Assembly: GCA_947457085.1 (NCBI GenBank)
Contig: CANGUS010000095.1
Coordinates: 1 to 7,058, forward strand
Reading direction: 5' to 3'
Source of the DNA: Bacteroidota bacterium
GTDB taxonomy: Bacteria; Bacteroidota; Bacteroidia; Chitinophagales; Chitinophagaceae
DNA length: 7,058 nt
In this document: positions 5,492 through 7,058 of the stretch, piece after piece
Position numbering within the stretch: position 1 is the stretch's first letter
Layout of the letters: the number at the start of each line of letters is the position of its first letter
The notes under the pieces: generated by a model
Told to the model about the DNA's origin: nothing
The model's input: the letters and a program-made list of their open reading frames with translations, nothing else
Database searches by the model: none
Translations under genes and position numbers: made by a program

Positions 5492-6211
5492 ATGAAAAAA
5501 ATTATCTTAACAATGGCAGCGTTTATGGCAGTTGGATTTGCTGACGCACAAAATTTGAAATCAAAAAAAGGTGAAAACTATTTACCAGAAGCGAATGACT
5601 GGGCTATTAGCTTCAATGCGAATGGTGTTTTCAACTACGTAGGTAACTTGTTTAATGGTAACACAGATAACTTTGCACCTACAGTAGGAAACGTTACTGC
5701 GAACTCTTTGGTTGGAAAAAAATTCATTGATGCTAAATCAGCATACAGAGTAGTTGCGAATGTAGGTTTTGGAAGTAATAATTTAACTGATGGAACTACT
5801 CCAGGTGGCGTAGATGATTTCGCTACTTACAAAGCTTCTACATTAAACGTAAACTTAGGATTAGGTAAAGAGTGGAGAAGAGGTTCTACTCGTTTACAAG
5901 GATTCTATGGTGCTGATGCATTAGTAGGATTTGCTTCTGAAAAATGGAGTGAAACAAACAACACTGTTGCAAATGGTACTTTTAATGCTGGAACGTCTAT
6001 TAACTTAGGTGTTAATGGTTTTATTGGTGCTGAATATTTCATCTTCCCTAAAATGTCAATTGGTGCACAATACAACTATGGCTTACAAGTTGCAGCAAAC
6101 GGTGCTTCTAACTACAAAAGAGGAACTGTTGAAGTTAAAGGTAAATCATCTTCAGACATTAACTTTGGAAATGTAAGTTCTACTTCAATGAACTTAACAT
6201 TACACTTCTAA
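5492..6211 (+). CDS. Outer-membrane beta-barrel protein
   Basis: A 239-residue protein with a signal peptide at residues 1-20 (MKKIILTMAAF, then GFADAQ). The mature part opens with KKGENYLPEANDWAISFNANGVFNYVGNLFNGNTDN, like a Bacteroidota family of small barrels that begin with an LPE-(x)2-DWA motif. Alternating amphipathic strands follow (YRVVANVGFGS, STLNVNLGLGKEWR, TRLQGFYGADALVGFAS, NLGVNGFIGAEYFI, MSIGAQYNYGLQV). The chain ends in NLTLHF, and a C-terminal aromatic is the usual signal for outer-membrane barrel insertion. The role is unknown; it could be a small porin or a structural barrel. The gene is monocistronic, with its own -7 element and terminator. Codon use (TTA, GGT, AAC, GCT) and an A-rich leader suggest strong expression, which is an inference. 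Confidence 0.85.
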   Translation: MKKIILTMAAFMAVGFADAQNLKSKKGENYLPEANDWAISFNANGVFNYVGNLFNGNTDNFAPTVGNVTANSLVGKKFIDAKSAYRVVANVGFGSNNLTDGTTPGGVDDFATYKASTLNVNLGLGKEWRRGSTRLQGFYGADALVGFASEKWSETNNTVANGTFNAGTSINLGVNGFIGAEYFIFPKMSIGAQYNYGLQVAANGASNYKRGTVEVKGKSSSDINFGNVSSTSMNLTLHF

Positions 6212-6229
6212 TTGTTTACAATTTATCAC

Positions 6230-6259
6230 AAAAAGCCTCTCTTTTGAGAGGCTTTTTTT
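6230..6259. terminator. Bidirectional intrinsic terminator between convergent genes
   Basis: A 12-bp perfect stem, AAAAAGCCTCTC (6230-6241) and GAGAGGCTTTTT (6246-6257), closes a TTTT loop. It ends in seven T residues on the plus strand and five on the minus strand. It lies 18 bp after the barrel-protein stop and can also stop minus-strand transcripts from the GSCFA gene, whose stop is about 140 bp away. Confidence 0.9.
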
Positions 6260-6396
6260 ATGCATAACATCACTAACTCGGCATGAAAACGATTAACACT
6301 GAGATGGCTTCAACTGCCCAAAGCGTCAGTTTCGCAATCATATCTATATAAAATTACGCGCACAGTGAGACAAAGACTTTATGATAGAAAAGAGTA
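6260..6396. other. Convergent intergenic spacer
   Basis: This is the space between the bidirectional hairpin and the GSCFA stop codon. I see no gene, repeat or further terminator in it. Confidence 0.5.
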
Positions 6397-7058
6397 TTAT
6401 AAAAGAAAGTAATTCATTTCCTCCTCCAGTTGTAAATAAGGAAAAGTTGTTTTCAACTCGTTGCAAAGTTGAAGATGGTCTTTTAAAAACTGTTGATGAG
6501 CTTGGCTGTGAATGTCTTTGGGTTTATGGTTTTTGGCTTTATGAAGTTGTTCTAATTTTTTCATGATAGGGAAACAACTGGGCTCAATGCAATGTGTTTT
6601 AAATTGTTCCCAAACATAAGCTGTAGCTGGATAATTGGGATGCACTAAATCGATATCATAAAAGCGATAATCTCGAAGTATATCAATGACTAATTCGTAG
6701 GAAGGGAAATAATAATGGTTTGGCAAACTGTGAACGGTTTCTAACAACCTGGCTTTGCTCCTGTTGTTTTCGATCACTCCATCACGACTGTGTCGCACAG
6801 GGCTGATAGTGTACACAAATTTTACATTGGGATTCAATACCTTCATTTTTTCTTGCATGGCCGTCAATGCATTGGTCATGGTTTCGATGCTTAGTAAATC
6901 TTTCCTAAACTGATTTAAAGGGGCTCTGTGGTTATTGCTTACATAACAGTTTTGATCCAATAAATAATAGGCATACGATGAACCTAAGGTAATGAATACA
7001 TAATCGGATTCTTTTAAAAATTGATGTTGGGTCGAAATAGAATCATTCATTTTTTGCA
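6397..7058 (-). CDS. GSCFA-domain protein, C-terminal part (5' end outside window)
   Basis: The frame runs from the right edge to TAA at 6397-6399 and stays open beyond the ATG at 7048-7050, so the gene starts outside the window and that Met is probably internal. The N-terminal Gly-Ser-Cys-Phe-Ala motif that names the family is not visible. Numbering from the Met at 7050, the recognisable blocks are SDYVFITLGSSYAYYL (15-30), QFRKDLLSIETMTNAL (47-62), NPNVKFVYTISPVRHSRDG (73-91), YYFPSYELVIDILRDYRFY (113-131) and DLVHPNYPATAYVWEQF (134-150). Asp134 and His137 in DLVHP fit the block-V catalytic Asp-His of SGNH-fold esterases, the superfamily to which GSCFA belongs. That suggests a hydrolase or acyl-esterase; the substrate is unknown. 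After residue 150 comes a charged, probably helical tail. The gene is convergent with the barrel-protein gene. Confidence 0.85.
   Translation of the reverse strand, partial: QKMNDSISTQHQFLKESDYVFITLGSSYAYYLLDQNCYVSNNHRAPLNQFRKDLLSIETMTNALTAMQEKMKVLNPNVKFVYTISPVRHSRDGVIENNRSKARLLETVHSLPNHYYFPSYELVIDILRDYRFYDIDLVHPNYPATAYVWEQFKTHCIEPSCFPIMKKLEQLHKAKNHKPKDIHSQAHQQFLKDHLQLCNELKTTFPYLQLEEEMNYFLL

Noticed and set aside
6381..6566. Plus-strand open frame of 61 codons
   Set aside because: It is antisense to the conserved-family GSCFA gene and has no recognisable protein features.

Overview
The window looks like chromosomal DNA from a low-GC member of the Bacteroidota, probably a free-living flavobacterial, chitinophagal or sphingobacterial lineage. 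Four things point there: type IX secretion (T9SS) genes, a T9SS C-terminal sorting domain, A-rich leaders with no clear Shine-Dalgarno, and TAnnTTTG-type promoter elements. I cannot name a genus from the sequence alone.

Layout, left to right. Positions 1-403 hold the 3' end of porU, the T9SS sortase. Porv (497-1777), the T9SS outer-membrane carrier, follows and has its own likely promoter in the gap. A strong hairpin terminator separates porV from ispF (1862-2338), a MEP isoprenoid-pathway enzyme, which ends at another terminator. After a 259-bp gap containing a perfect dyad comes a tight two-gene unit. Its first gene (2598-3077) encodes a small T9SS-sorted protein. Its second (3082-4710) encodes a 542-residue exported protein with 33 uninterrupted Gly-X-Y collagen triplets, a fibronectin-III-like domain and a DUF1566-like C-terminus. 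This unit ends at a terminator at 4732-4760.

The 780 bp from 4711 to 5491 hold no credible gene. They contain the most unusual structure here: an array in exact 21-bp register, 17 anchors from 4852 to 5188, each a TGCA or one-mismatch tetramer followed by 17 variable bases, with an 84-bp higher-order repeat inside. To its right are a beta-barrel outer-membrane protein gene (5492-6211) with its own -7 element and a bidirectional terminator, then the C-terminal part of a convergent GSCFA-family gene (minus strand, entering from the right edge).

The theme is the cell envelope. PorU and PorV export and anchor T9SS cargo, the small CTD protein at 2598-3077 is a plausible client, and the collagen-like and beta-barrel proteins are surface or outer-membrane components. 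IspF is housekeeping. Apart from the 21-bp array and the multidomain collagen protein, the region looks ordinary for the phylum.
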